From contig JARUPY010000387.1 of the NCBI GenBank assembly GCA_029817715.1, forward strand, positions 2,480,001-2,544,000: a DNA stretch of 64,000 nt. Direction: 5' to 3'. How positions within the stretch are numbered: the first letter of the stretch is position 1; each line of letters opens with the position of its first letter. Positions 45,345-58,154 of the stretch are shown one piece after another. Position numbers and translations under genes: made by a program. Under the pieces are notes generated by a model. The model had not been told where the DNA came from. It ran no database searches and saw only the letters and a program-made list of their open reading frames with translations. Origin of the DNA: Melastoma dodecandrum. Lineage: Eukaryota > Streptophyta > Magnoliopsida > Myrtales > Melastomataceae.

Positions 45345-48181
45345 TTGTAGCGTGGGTGCGTGCGTGCGGGAGGAAGGGTCAACGGCGTAGGAGAAGATCG
45401 GAACGGGGTAGGACTTCCTCCGATCAAGGGATCAGACGGCGGGCATGTGGAGGAGGAAAGAAGATCCGACAGGAGGAAGACGCGGTTGCCCCTCCTTTGT
45501 TCTTTTCTAAGGTTGTCTAGTGTTTGGGTTCCCAACTCGGGTTTTTTTTTTTTTCTTTTAATCACTTGCTGAGGGCGAGGGACTTTGCTGATTTTCGTTT
45601 TATCCCATTTTGCAGGGGGAGACTCGGGATTGAACCAAATTCTTTGGTAAGTGGATTGAATTTATCAAAGGATATTTTGGATTCGACATTTATCATTACC
45701 AAATCACTATCACTAATCTCGGGTGCCTTATTCAATCGAGTTCGAATTATTTGGACAAAAAATTCGAGATTGATGGTGGTGAGTTTGTGACTGTGACCGC
45801 ACACAGACCCCACTACTTCCCCAATTCATGGCTGCCTGGAGTTTACGTCACATGAAAAGGAAAACAACTTATTATAAGCTTTAGAAATGTTGTTGATTAG
45901 CCAACCTTGACACGTCTCGACAGTTAGGAATGTTGAGTAGGATTGAATTGGAATGGATGGTGTTGGACTAGACTCTGTACCCTCCTCCTCCTCCTCCTGT
46001 CATTGTTCTTACATTTTCTGGGGTTCCCCACAGTGTTACGCTTAATCACGTGTGCTTATAGTTAAAGACAGACAGTCAAGGAGATGGAACGAACAACAAT
46101 AAGATAAGTTCGTGTCATTGGGTTGGATAAGGTCGGTCCCATTCCACCAATAAATATTTGCTTTCTTACAGTTAACATCCATCCACATGCAGGAGCACGG
46201 AATTTGATCTTGCGTGCACGGTTTGCGTGACACTTTGAGGCGGGTCGGCTATCAGCCATCCACGACTAGGAGATGTCAAAGCGAAATGGCGGGTTTCGTG
46301 TGAATGGCACGAAGAGGAAATCGTGAACATGGGTGGCAAAGAAAGAAGGGAAGAGGCCAAGAGGAGGGACTGGACACAACACAACACAACACATGCATCC
46401 TCAATCATGAGATCCATCCATCCTCCTCCCCTCTTTTCCTTACCAATCCTATCATTTTACCCACCCACGATTCCCGCCAAGATTGATTGATTGATTGATT
46501 ATTGTTGATGTTGTTGTTCTCTTAACTAGTCAAGCACACTATCAATAACAGATCACACCCATCACCATCTCCTGATCTTTGTTCATATTTTGTTTACTGG
46601 GGGGGGGGGGGGGTTTGATGCACCCACTGGTCCTTGGTACTCCCAGATCCCATACACGATAAAACATGTCATTAAAAGTTTGCACTGGGATGGTCCGACA
46701 GGGGGTCGATCCTCGAAATCCAACCCGGAGAACACAACATGCTCGCATTTAGTATCTGCTCATGTTCATTTATGATGCCGGGGTGGCGCATTACAACAGG
46801 CCTTTTCGAAATAATTCCTCCCCTGGCCGCATACACGACGTACTCCTCGGTCCTCACACTCATTGTGTGGTTCTTCCACCAGAACAACAGGAAGCTACAT
46901 TTATTCTCGCAAGAAAAATCCCCCTCCCCACCACCTAATCTCTTCTCCCAATCATACAATTCTCATGATGTGGTGATGTAGTATTTCTTTTGTGCCTATC
47001 AGGTGCCCTCACGCTTTCGGGCCAAATAATTTTAGGGGGAGGGAGGACATGATAAAACTGGGCAAGATGCATGAATGCATCCAAGAAAACACAGATGGGT
47101 TGGCTGTCCAGAGGGGACTGACTAATAATTCTCCATCAACTTGCAAATGCCTGCATGATTAGATGGTCACTAAGAAAAAAAGGAAATATTTTTTTTTTTT
47201 GGAGGGGGGGGGGGGTTAGAAAACAATCAAAATGATGAACTACCAGTGATGTTCTTCTTGCAACGACACCTCGTGTTAGATTGCATCGATGCAGGAAAAA
47301 TATATTGATTCTGTGAAATGAAAAGACGGCTGTACACCCCACACAGAGACCAGACATCTTTCAATTCATCAAGCGTCGCGGAAGAAAATACTCAGGGAGG
47401 CATTGATGGTAGGGAGGAAATGAAATGAAGGAAGGGAACCAAGATCCCAACATATCCATGGCATTACCACATAATCAAAGACATGGGACCCAAGCGTGTT
47501 CCGACAGACAGCCTCTGGCCTTGTAATAGCGACCATCTCCTCGTTCTTCTCTTTTGACAATGGTTGGGGGTGGTCCCTCTCCCCCATGTTCCAACCGAAA
47601 TTTGCTCTATTTATTTGTTGCTGATTACGTTCTTGCATAGGCGAGTACAAACGTGTGTCTGAGGATGAGTGCATTTATTATCTCCTCCCCCTCCAAACAA
47701 TCATGTACATCTTTTTTTATCTCCGGACAAGATTTAACAATTCACATGAGCCTACTACAAGCCTAACTTCAAGCCGAGTTCTGTTCTGCCTGCAACTTGT
47801 TGCCAAAGGATGGCAATAAGAGAAGAAAAAAATCATGTGCTAATTAATACTCTCCCAACATTCAACCTGAATTTGCGGAATGAAGGAACCTCGCGCTTTT
47901 CGGCCTCCGATCCAGAGTTTATGAACATTTGTATGTATACAACGATGAACTTGTCTTATTGCAACACCAGGAGAAATTAGCATAAAACAATGTTGACGAA
48001 GAGATCACACAAGGCTGTGGCCTAATCATTTATTCTTCATTGTAACGGTTCGTTAAGTATAATCTGTACACAAATCTACGCAGTGGTCTACCTCTCGGTT
48101 ATCACGGAGCGGGGTTAATGTAGGAGGTTTAGGTTTGAGAATATTTTCAAGGCATTTTGACTTTCGATACTGTTGGATGCT
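45345..48181. other. Intergenic region upstream of BSK
   Basis: BSK leader and promoter, then about 2.5 kb with no recognised gene. It holds homopolymer runs (G15 at about 46599-46613; a T run joined to a G run at about 47189-47216) and short CAACA and TTGA repeats near 46378 and 46485. Nothing else was supported. Confidence 0.4.
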
Positions 48182-50707
48182 TTATTTCCGACTTTTGGCT
48201 GGAAGAGAGTTCGACGGAATCTCTTTCTCAGGAAGATGGCTACTATCAAGGGGCTTGGAGGAAACCTGAGAGCTTATGAAGGCTGTGCAGATAGCAAATG
48301 CCTGTAAAGATGAGAGGAGCGAATTGAACTTCACCGAGTAGATACCCTTTTTATCCGGCTTCAAGCAGAAAATTGGTCCGTTCAAATCAGATTCTTCCTG
48401 CATATGCATGAACAAATGCCGAAGCTGTGGTGAAGACATGCTAGACATGTTTGCTTTGAAATCATGCAATCCAAGGGCGAATATTTATACCTGCTGAAAA
48501 AGTTCCAAGCACATGGATGTTGAGCAACTATCAACCATTGTCGGGATTTGGCCGGACTTTTTCTTGTTCACGAGAATGTTGAGTTTGCAACCAACATCCC
48601 AACCTCCACAGTCACAGGAACCGCCAGATCTCCACCTGGTTATCAATGACGAAGGTCCTCCATTGAACAGTAGACTATGAATTGCGCCTGGAAGAATCAC
48701 TGTCATGTTATGATCTTTTCTGTAACACTTTTTACTGGGTAAAATCCCCTCTACTAAATCGGCATACTTGTTCTGGTGCCTATATTTACCACAAGCATAA
48801 ACCTTGGAAACAAGGGCTGCTACCTCCACTCGTGCCATGGAGTTGCAATTTTTTGTTTTCCTTTCTGGATTTTCAGAGCTGAATAAAACGTGTTCTCTGT
48901 CAAGAGTTTTCTCACCTGAGTTCTCAGACTGAGACACATGCAGGTGCCCAACTTCGCTGAAAGCAAAGTTGCCGATATTCGTCTTACACCCTTGACTGAT
49001 CCAGCTGCCACTCTTTTCTCTAGACTCGTCCAGCGAGTGAAAAGTGAATCTCCTCTCGCGATTTCCCAGCGAGACCAAGTTTTTTGTTGAACAAACAAGG
49101 ACTTGGTGGTCATTATAAACCATAAACTTCAACAAAGGGCATCCCTTCACCACTGTGAGTTGCAGAATTGCTTTAAAAGTCAAACCTTGCCTCTCCAAAG
49201 GGAAGGATTCATCACAAAGTATGGAGCTGCGAATCGAGGAAATCGGATGGAATTGAGCGTCATCTACACAGCTGTTTGCAGTAACCGGCTCGTACTTCAA
49301 TGTCGAATCAAATAACCTTCTCAAAGAACCGAATCTCAATTTTGGGAATAGATTCTCTGCTTGTCCTTCATCAGGATAAGGTCATCAGCAGTCAGATTCA
49401 GATCTACTGGAGATGATTTGATGAAGATGTTGTTTTCTTGAAGCTAAACTCCTGCTTAGGCCATTCAAGTTGAATTTCTGGTTCAGCAGGCCTCTATGAG
49501 CTGGAAGATCCCCAAATTCTAGACCTACAGTTTGAAATCTCTCTCCTTTGCTTGAATCCTCAGGGATGCCATGACTTCCATTCAAGGCATTCTTCTCTGA
49601 TATTCCCCCTTCAGGTAGCTCCTTTCCCAATCTACTTGGGAAGAGTCAACCCTGAACTTTGGTATCTTAGCAGTCGTTCTAAATTCACCAATAGGATCTT
49701 CAGGGTAAGTGCCTGATAAGCAATTCCAACGTGTTTCTGTCAAGTAGCCACTGGATATTTTCATGCAATCACGCTGCCGGGAAGCCTCCAATGAAGAATT
49801 ATCCGGTCTCATTTTCAGAAAAATATCTATGCTCGACTCTCGACTGTTTTGCAAAGCAATGCAATTTCACGGCATTCTCGTTTGAAGCAAGGCAGCTTAC
49901 ACTCCTTTTAGTAATTCCATCATACTCCGCCATGTCCTCTTCCTTTGCACTTCGCAAGTCCAGTTTCTTCCTAATCTTAGGCAAGGAAGTGAGTTCTTCT
50001 TTGGGCGAGTCAATTTTTGCACGATGCCTTTCATAAGCTGATGAAGTCATGCTGTCATCTACGTCTCTTGAATAACTGAAATCAGACAAGGATGTGCCCA
50101 TCTCATATGCAGAACTATGATGTCTGCTCTTGGTCTGTGCAATTCTACGATACTTTTTGCGGGGCAACTTATTCGTATTGCCTACCTTTTCATAACAATT
50201 CCCTGCAGTCATAGGTAAAGTAGCAATGCCGGGAAGGCTTGCTATATTTGAAGCCTTACTTTTTTGGGTGAAATTCTCCAGCTGACTCCAGTCAAGAACT
50301 CCAACATTCAAAGCTTTCTCTTTTTTCTTTTCCCTCCACTAGCTGGAGATAGTCTGGCAAACGGGTCATTTGCTTGACTAGCTCATCGTTTTCAAGCGAT
50401 TCCCCTTTCATTTTTGCACTCTTTGGATTTTTTGAGGACTTCAGATGGGTTGCTTTGGAGTCATTGCCCTGTCTCCCAGAAGAACATTCACCGGCATCAG
50501 ATGAATCCAAATGCCTCTCGACCTTGGCTTTCCTGGATATTTGATGCTCTCAGACCCTTGAGCTACCACCTTCTGTTTGTCTATCTTCGTGGAGTTCTCC
50601 TGTGGCTCCAAACTCTTTCGGGCACTTGACTTCAACTCCTCTTCCCTGGTTGGAAAAGCACAGCATGGGTCCTTTCTGGTTTCTGAGGACATTGTTGCAT
50701 CAGACAT
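48182..50707 (-). pseudogene. DUF3527-family protein gene with several frameshifts
   Basis: Plant protein family of unknown function. On the minus strand the conserved C-terminal domain is clear: SILCDESFPLERQGLTFKAI, ITRWRSGGSCDCGGWDVGC, then after an intron (48398-48490) KKGIYSVKFNSLLSSLQAFA, ending at TAA 48182-48184. The N-terminal part also matches the family (LENDELVKQMTRLPDYLQ, LNVGVLDWSQLENF) but is spread over successive frames. Shifts are needed near 50530, 50325 (in an A/T run), 49810 and 49615. Either two in-frame stops (49382-49387) or another pair of shifts occur near 49360-49420. ATG at 50705-50707 is the likely start. Long stretches stay readable, so decay looks recent, or the assembly has indels here. 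Other genes in the window show no such errors. Confidence 0.75.
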
Positions 50708-51770
50708 GCATATCGCCACTGATGCTGAAGAATCCTATAAGAGCCTCACATTTCATCAGTGTAAATGCTGAAAATAATATGACATGCCATAAAATGATGT
50801 TAGTATCTTACTGCTTCAATTTTAAGATTGAGAGAAAGAGAACATGAAGTTCTCACAGCCCAATTCGCAACAATAACTCCTTTTGGACCAACAGATGGAA
50901 AAGACAATCTAATAACGGCTACTCAAGCACATGAAGAAAAGAAAAATCCATCCCTTGGCATTTCACATGTTATGAGTTTAGCTTCTTTAGATTCAAACTA
51001 GCGCATTCATACTATCATTCTGGAAAACCGGATACCAAAACTCAAAATCTTCACAAACCTCTACTTAAGATTCGGAGGAACCCGCCGTCAATGTGCATTG
51101 GCGAATTCCTTCCAATGAAGGATCCAAGAACTGGGAAAGAAGAACAAACCACCTACGAAAGCTTCAGCTCACAATCCTATCAGCATTCCACCAAAATCCA
51201 GAGAGAGCCCATTCAAACAAAGGATAGGCCTTCCTCCACCTCATTCCACTTCCCATCCAACCTAATTCCAGTCATCGAAAAGCAGAATGCCGCACCGAAA
51301 CTGAAAAACAAACCCAACACATCTCAGCATCCCAAACCCCCCGAAAAGAAACCCAAAAATTCCATTAGGGACAGAGAAAAGGCAGGCGAAAGGAACGAAC
51401 TTTACCGACAAAAAACGAACAAGACATAATGCCCTGATTCGAAGGGAAACTGGGCGAAATCCCACATCCAGGAGTTACCAGATAAAAGAACCGACAGAGG
51501 GAGAGAAGAGTGGATTAGAAGCAAAGGAAGGGCGTTCACTCACTTGCACCTGGGCACACACACACACCACATCTGCTAACCGATGGGCAGATGATGCATG
51601 TAACGCAGTGAACGAAGGGGGAACGGGAATGGATATGGAACTATATGGAATAGGGGTGGCGGGATCGTCTTCGACTTCGCCTTCTTGGGTGGGAAACTGA
51701 AATCGGGGAGTGCTTGAGCTTTCAATATTTTTCGACCATCGTCCATGACAGCGACTCCTCGGTTATGGTT
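50708..51770. other. Upstream region of the DUF3527 gene
   Basis: Presumed 5' UTR, introns and promoter of the leftward DUF3527 gene. Open frames at 51091-51429 on both strands are Lys/Pro-rich and match no family I know. A CA microsatellite lies near 51550-51565. Confidence 0.35.
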
Positions 51771-51839
51771 TCAGTCCTTCTTTCTGTCCTGTCACGGTTA
51801 ATTTGTCTTAATTTTGTACGAAAATACGTTTAAATTAAA

Positions 51840-52260
51840 AAAAAAATTTATGAAATACGGTTTCAATTTTATAAAATATGGTTTTACTATCAAAGGGATG
51901 CGTTCAGAACGAGGCTCTTAATTTACCAAGAGGATATGGTAAAAAAAATTTACGAAAAACGATATCAGTTTCGTAAAATACGGTTTTACTGTTAACGCGC
52001 CCCTCAATTTACAAAGAGGGTGCGACAAATATGAAAAGAATGAGCGGGTTTTCAAAACTCCGGATGCCGTATAGAGGCGGGTTTTCAACGCGCCCCTTAA
52101 TTTACAAAGAGGGCGCGGCAAATATGAAAGGAAGGAGCGGGTTTTCAAAACCCCGAATGCCGCATAGGGGCGGGTTTAAAACCCGCCCCTTCCTATTGTA
52201 GACCGAGGGCGCGTTTTCAAAACGCGTCCTCTTTGTAAATTAAGGGGCGCGTTCGGCTTA
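51840..52260. repeat. Palindrome-rich repeat element
   Basis: Direct copies of a roughly 90-110 base unit begin near 51995 and 52088. They share the GCGCCCCT(C/T)AATTTACAAA start and GAGCGGGTTTTCAAAAC. An inverted copy of the same start lies at 52215-52250. Near-perfect palindromes are embedded: an 11-base arm pair around GGGCGGGTTTAAAACCCGCC (about 52169-52191) and GCGTTTTCAAAACGC (about 52211-52225). The left part (51840-51980) carries TTTACGAAA motifs like those at 38.3-39.3 kb. This looks like the subterminal region of a foldback or MULE-type element. No coding sequence or termini. Confidence 0.55.
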
Positions 52261-52303
52261 GTAGTGGCTCCTTGATCTTGTCATTACTGCAGGCTCTTAT
52301 CAT

Positions 52304-52356
52304 ATCAACCAAACCGAATGAGTTGGCCCACTTGTAACTCATTCGGTTTGGTTGAT
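52304..52356. repeat. Perfect 21-bp hairpin
   Basis: Arms 52304-52324 and 52336-52356 are exact reverse complements of 21 bases with an 11-base loop. The pairing extends a few bases outward with one bulge. It lies between two repeat remnants. Confidence 0.85.
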
Positions 52357-52404
52357 AAGACTGGGAGGAGGAATTTTAGTTTATGACGGCTAGGGCGAGG
52401 TCAG

Positions 52405-52730
52405 ACCACAGTTGGCCTTTGTAAGGAAATCGGCCTTATAAAGGCGATTTCATTTGACTTAATTATTTTAACTAAGTCTATAGAAATTAGCCTTATAAGG
52501 TCGACTTCATTGAACTGGGATCGTTGACATGAAGTCGACATTTGTAAGGCCGACTTCGGTTTATGAAGAATGAATCGGCCTTAGAAATGCCGACTTCCTT
52601 CGTAATCAAAGTCGGCCTTTTTAAGGCAGATTTCGATACATTAGACAAGAAATTTTCAAAGTTAGTACCATATTTGATAAAAAATAATTTGCGGGCTAAC
52701 TTTATTTAGTTACAAAACTCATAGTTTGGG
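52405..52730 (+). mobile_element. Right-end remnant of a second PMD-type transposon
   Basis: Repeats of the GTCGGCCTTTGTAAGGCCGA type alternate in orientation from 52410 to 52635. The block ends with sequence resembling the right end of the element at 6110-6196: a TTTGATAAAAAATAATTTGCG-like stretch, then TTTAGTTACAAAACTC. The match is looser than between the two ends of the first element. The left half and interior are absent. Confidence 0.6.
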
Positions 52731-53162
52731 GTAGCCCAAATATGCTGCCGAAGAAAGGCGAAAAACTAAATTGTGTGGGGACATTTTTTCTTCCGACTTC
52801 TTGCTACCAGGCAAATGAATTGCTTTCTCCTTCATGAACATATCTTGCGAGTCACTCATGGCACAAAGGTTTCGTCCGGAAATGATAAGAAGCTATAAAG
52901 GAATCCCAGTTCAACCGCCGTACATGAATTATTGCGGGGCTCTCTCTGAAAGTTAAGAGCATCCGGGCAGAGAATGTTTTGTTCAATATGTCAGAAGCAT
53001 TTCTGTTTTGGTAACTTATTTGACAAAACATTACGAACAACACGAGGACAAGTTTCTATGGGCGAAGTGGTCCTTGTGCTCTAATTTCGGACGAGACCGT
53101 CTTCTCACTTATGGATACTTTGAGAAGCCAGATGCATAGAAAGCAAGCTTATGAGAATCATA
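52731..53162. other. Spacer left of the Copia element
   Basis: About 430 bases without a recognised gene. Both strands carry open stretches of 60 codons, but neither matches a family I know. Confidence 0.3.
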
Positions 53163-53184
53163 TGTTAACGGATGTCCTTGAAGG

Positions 53185-56100
53185 TGTAGAAACCCCAAAT
53201 CGAATTTTCGATTTTTTTTAATCTTTAATCTTTGGTTTTAAAAGAAATAATTTTGAAGTTTTCGTAATTTTCAATTAAATTCATGTTACATGGTTAAATG
53301 ATTAATTTCAAATTGAGAATTAGTTACATGAAACTAATTTCTTTATTTTAAAAAAAATGGTTAAAATTACATTTTAACGTATTTTTTTCATTTAGATCAA
53401 GCTCATTCATTTTAATTTGAAGTCCAAGCACGTGTACACGGACTTAGGTTCTTAATAATAAGGTGAAAATGACTAAAATCTAATAAGACCCCATTAAAAT
53501 AATTAATCATATAAAAATAACGAATTTTTTTTAATCCCTCCAAAATTTGTTGAAATTAAACATTTCATTATCATTTAACAAAATTTTCATTCTAATTTAT
53601 AACAACTCATTTTAACTAATTAATAACAAACAACCTATTCTAACAAACTAACAACCTAACAACTTTTTTTTTACCTACCCCAACACACTCTAATCATGCC
53701 ACATATAAAAAGAAAAATTTTTTGGGGAGAGCATGGGTAACAAAAAAAACAGAAAAGGGAAAAGGAGAAAACGGTTGAAACAGAAATAAAACAAAAAGCC
53801 GCCTGCCCTCCCCGATCATATTTTCTTTCGGGGGTACTCATTCCAGTGGGGGGGCCATCTTCACCTTCAGTCTTCATCCTCCAGCCTCTCCGATCCTCCA
53901 GTGGCTTCTCGTTTTGCCGATCGTTCCTTCTCCATTCAAGGTAAACATAGATCTCTGCGGAAACTCCCCGAAGCAGACCCCCAGTCATCGTCAAGATCGG
54001 CCGTCGGAGAGTAGGAGCTAACCGGAACTCGTCGTCAGCTAAATGCCTTCCTGGACGACGCCAAGCATAGCTGAAGAGCAGTGAAGTGCAGTCGACTCCA
54101 ACAATCCCTCCTCGATTCTCTGATCAAGGCTCAGCAACCACCGCTCTAGCCAATCCTCCTCTCGCCAGCTAAAGAAACGGTCGCATGAATCGATCCTCCT
54201 CTGTAATCTCTTCTTATTCTCAAATCTTTGCTATTCATTTCCATTGGTTGATTCTGGTTTCATCAAACTTCGCTGCTGACATCGATCCATTTGCTACTGA
54301 GTTGTTCTCGTTTTGATGCTGACCTGCTCGCGATCAGTTGATTTACTTTGTTTGTTAGCTTCATTTTCTGGCTTTCTGCTTGTTTTTTTTAACGTCACGT
54401 ATTCGATTTCCTTGCTGGCCGTACTCCCACGCCAATCATATTTTACTTCGATCGTTCTTTTACTTCCCCTTGGCATTACAATCTCGCTGTTGTTTTTCTT
54501 TCACACCTTTTCTGCAGGATCATGCTGTCCTTCGAAATCTCGTTATCGACAAACCTCTCGCCTCTAAGTTTCTTCGATTTCGTTACTAATTAGCCCATGA
54601 ACATATTAACCGATTGCTGCAATTTTTATTTTCGAAATAATATCACTACTAGTTGATGTTCATTATCCCTAATATGTCTATTCTTTTTTTGGTTAATATT
54701 TTGTTGTTGTTTCATTGCCGATTTGTTCGTGTCTGGTAATTGGTTTCATTACTGGTTTGAAGATTCGACATGCTTCGATTAGTTTACGATCGTTTCAGTT
54801 TTTCTTTTATTATCGATTAAGTGAATATATGGGTTGATGATTCCACGCTTTTAGAAATTCTTCCAAATCTGGACAGCCGAACATCCCTCAGAGCCAGAGC
54901 GGGCAACAAAAGATCGCTTTCTTCATCGATTCTCTTTTGCTGTGATTTGATGCATCGCCATGATTTAATTCATACAGCACCGCTAGTTTGCATTCCCATT
55001 TGCCTTAGTAATAATTCAATTTTTGCCTGGCTGTGGTCGATACAATTATGATTAGACAATCCAATGGAATGACTGTTTTGTTGCAAATGTGTACCTGTTC
55101 ACATTCTTTTGCGGTGTTCAATCTGGCTCATAATCGTTTGACGGTCGTTGTCTTGCTTTGTTCGAATAGCATATGAGATTCTCATTCGCTGATCTTTGTT
55201 CAACTTTGTTGTGGCTGGTTCTTGATTATGTTCGCATGTCTCCTGTGTATGTGATGATGTAAACGTCATTCATAACTACACCAATTTCCCTTCACCATTG
55301 TTCAGTTGCAAAATATCATATATGGCTTAATTCACTTATATGCTAGCCGCAATTTCTCACCCTTTTTTTTAGTTAGCTGCTTTCTGTTGTTAAGCTTATT
55401 TTGGTAAACTCCTTAGGTCATAGGTGTAGGAAGCCTTTTCTCAAGATCAGTGAGCAATCTCACTACTTATTTCACTTAAAGTTGTGGTTTCGTTAACATG
55501 GAATTGCCGGGCGTCTCTCTTTCATTTTTCTCTTGTCTTTGTCTTCTCCTTGCTTGTCCTTACATGTTGGGACATGATTCGAGTTCCCGTCGGACCAAAG
55601 CAACATTGATAAGTGGAGGTGAGCCTCGGATCAGCTTGCGCTAGTATTAGTATTTCATTTCTAACTTTTTGCTCGCTTGGCGAAATTGAATGAAACAACT
55701 TGCATTAGATCCGTAACTTAAATTCGGAACTAACAAGACTAACCATGTATGATTTGGAGTCTTGAGCCATGATTTTCGAATTTAATACTAAAACAGTGTC
55801 GGTTTCGACCATTTCGAGTAAATCATATGCTTATGTTGATCTTTTGTTTCGCGAACTGATTTAAACTTGCATAAAACCCATTGTATTATTTGTCTCTTTT
55901 ATTTGATGGCTTAGTAATCCATATTTGTAGAGTTATGCATGTTTTAGTGTTAAGAATAAATTCATTTTGCTTCGGATTTGGCTTTCCTCTGCATGACGGA
56001 AACATATACTTTCGCTTGTATCTTGAGTTTGGAATATCGGATTAAGCTGAAATCTGTGGTATTAGATCCGTATCTTCCGTAGCTTCGTTTTAAGTATTAC

Positions 56101-57300
56101 AACACATGATTTCATGCTTGGAGTTAAAAGTTACACCCCATTCTTTGCAACTGTCAAAGTCTGCCGTTTTATGTTCTTATGTGGTTATTTGCTTTATGTT
56201 TGATCGGACGTTATTACGATGATTTTTACTTACCAATGGTTCATTTACATAGCCCTTATTATATTGAAGCTTAGGGACTGTCATTCATTTTATGTTTCGA
56301 TCATCTAGACCTCATTTTATGTTCAAAATCTCATATGAGTTTGCATCTTACGTTCACGAATTGATTTTTTTTGAGATAATTTGCCCATGACATCGTCTTT
56401 CCAAAATCGAGTTGTTACCTAGCTTATGAATACATGACTTCATTTGCTAATCCTGCATATTTCTCTTATTGTTTTCACATGTGAAAACCGACCCGCATCG
56501 ATTCGGTTAACGCCCGGGATGCATTCACGGTCAAATGGTGCAAATCACCAACGTAAGTCTCATTCCGACTTACCGATTAATTCTAGTTGATTTATTCATC
56601 TCAATTAGAATTTACTAATCACATTTATATTTCATTTCTTTGTTTTCATTTGCATGTACATTATCTGTCCATGTTCGAGGACTCAACAAAACGATCCTTA
56701 GAAACCCATCACATTTGGGAGGATTCTCGAAGACGCGTGTAACAGACCGCGTGTGTAAAAACCGCGATGATTGAAGATTTTAAAGCGGCCCTAACCGTCA
56801 AGTTTAAGGTACATGAGGGAAGATGCGGGCCTTTCCGATTTTCTATTTTTTTTCACCTTAACGGGCCGTGGGTCCAAGTGCATAGGCCCACGGTCACCAC
56901 CCTTCCCCGCCTACTTTGATCTAAATAATTGTATGTGATTGCACATGTGATCATCACATATGAGTTCGGGTCCAACGCCCGAATCGAGCCTAAGCTCATA
57001 ACCCAATGATATGAGTCTGAGCCCAAAAGGCCCAGATCGGGTCCAACACCCGTTAACTAGGAACTTTCTTTGAAAATATAGCCACCCTTTCTTCGTATGT
57101 TTGTGTGAGAGAGTGAGTAGTTAGGAATTCCCGAACCCTCTTTGGTTTTTCCGACTTTATACCATTTTTTTAAAAAAGTCGGTGGCGACTCCGTATTAGC
57201 TTACATAGGATAAGCGATAAGCAATCTCTTTTTACGGAGCCACGAAGGATTACGGTCCTCCCTTTTGTTCCTATTAGGGAACGAGCAGGAGGGACGCACA
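53185..57300. mobile_element. 4.1-kb solo LTR nested in the Copia 5' LTR
   Basis: The insertion begins TGTAGAAACCCC and ends GGGACGCACA, that is TG..CA. It is flanked by identical 5-bp copies of GAAGG (53180-53184 and 57301-57305). Removing it and one GAAGG restores continuity of the Copia LTR. No internal copy of its own ends, no primer-binding site and no coding domain were seen, so it is best explained as one very long LTR left by recombination between two LTRs. A GGTGGCGACTCCGT motif near its right end recurs in large plant gypsy LTRs. LTRs of several kilobases point to the Ogre/Tat group, but this is inference. Confidence 0.7.
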
Positions 57301-57338
57301 GAAGGCTGCAGCTATATCAGTGCTTCAGGAAGACAAGA

Positions 57339-58154
57339 ATGGGAGATCTGACTCGCGGCAGAGCGTTGGTGGAGTTGGATCCCTCCTCACCCTTCTTTGT
57401 AAGTCCGGCTGATAGTCAAATGGCAGTCCTGGTTACACCTGAATTGGTAGAAGAAAATTACATTGCCTGGAGCAGAATGTTTTTAGTTGCATTGTCGATT
57501 TGCAACAAGATAGGATTTGTGGATGGTTCGATTACTAGACCAGCCGAAGGTGATCCGCTATTTGTTGCTTGGAAGAGGTGTGATGATCTGGTTAGAACCT
57601 GGATCTACAAGTCAGTCTCAGTTTCGATTGCTGCTACCATTTTCTTTCTAGAAACTGCGAAAGAGATATGGAAGGAGTTGAAAGAAAGGTTCGCGGAACC
57701 TGATGACTCTAGAATTTGCCAACTACAGATGCAATTTCACAACCTGATTCAAGGTTCAAATCCTGTAGCAACGTATTATAGTGAGTTGCTGACGATCTTA
57801 AGAGAAATCAAGTTGTTTAGGCCCTTACCTCAATGCTTATGTAGTGGTTGTAAAAGTGATTGGGCAAGAATTTCGGCTGAACAGCATCAAAAGGATATGC
57901 TTTTCAAATTTTTGAATGGATTAAATGAGGAATTTGCTAGATTGAGATCACAAATTTTAATGAGGAGACCTTTACCCACTCTTGGTGAAGCTTATAACAT
58001 ACTGCAGCGAGAAGAAATGCAGAAGGGACTCAAGAAGAGTATGTATCACACAGCTGAAGGTTTGGCTATGACAGTGAATCCAGACAGATTTCAATATGTG
58101 GACAGGAGAAAAGGAAAATTTGATGTGATTACTGTGGAAGAAATGGGCATCTGA
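57339..58154 (+). pseudogene. Copia gag remnant
   Basis: Gag-like protein of 271 codons starting MGDLTRGRALVELDPSSPFF. It includes ENYIAWSRMFLVALSICNKI and WKELKERFAEPDDSRICQLQ, the UBN2-type gag of plant Copia elements. The frame stops just at the zinc knuckle. The CCHC motif CDYCGRNGHLKEKC is intact but lies in the neighbouring frame from about 58117, so a single-base shift separates it from gag. Confidence 0.85.

Noticed and set aside
46672..46981. Overlapping 80-95 codon frames
   Set aside because: No conserved motif and no splice context; chance frames in the BSK upstream region.
51091..51429. 112-codon Lys/Pro-rich frame
   Set aside because: Lies in the upstream region of the DUF3527 gene, is open on both strands and matches no known family.
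52850..53160. Open frames on both strands left of the Copia element
   Set aside because: No recognisable motif, and coding on both strands at once is unlikely.
58117..58154. Programmed frameshift between gag and pol
   Set aside because: Plant Copia elements normally use one frame, and this copy has other lesions, so mutation is simpler.
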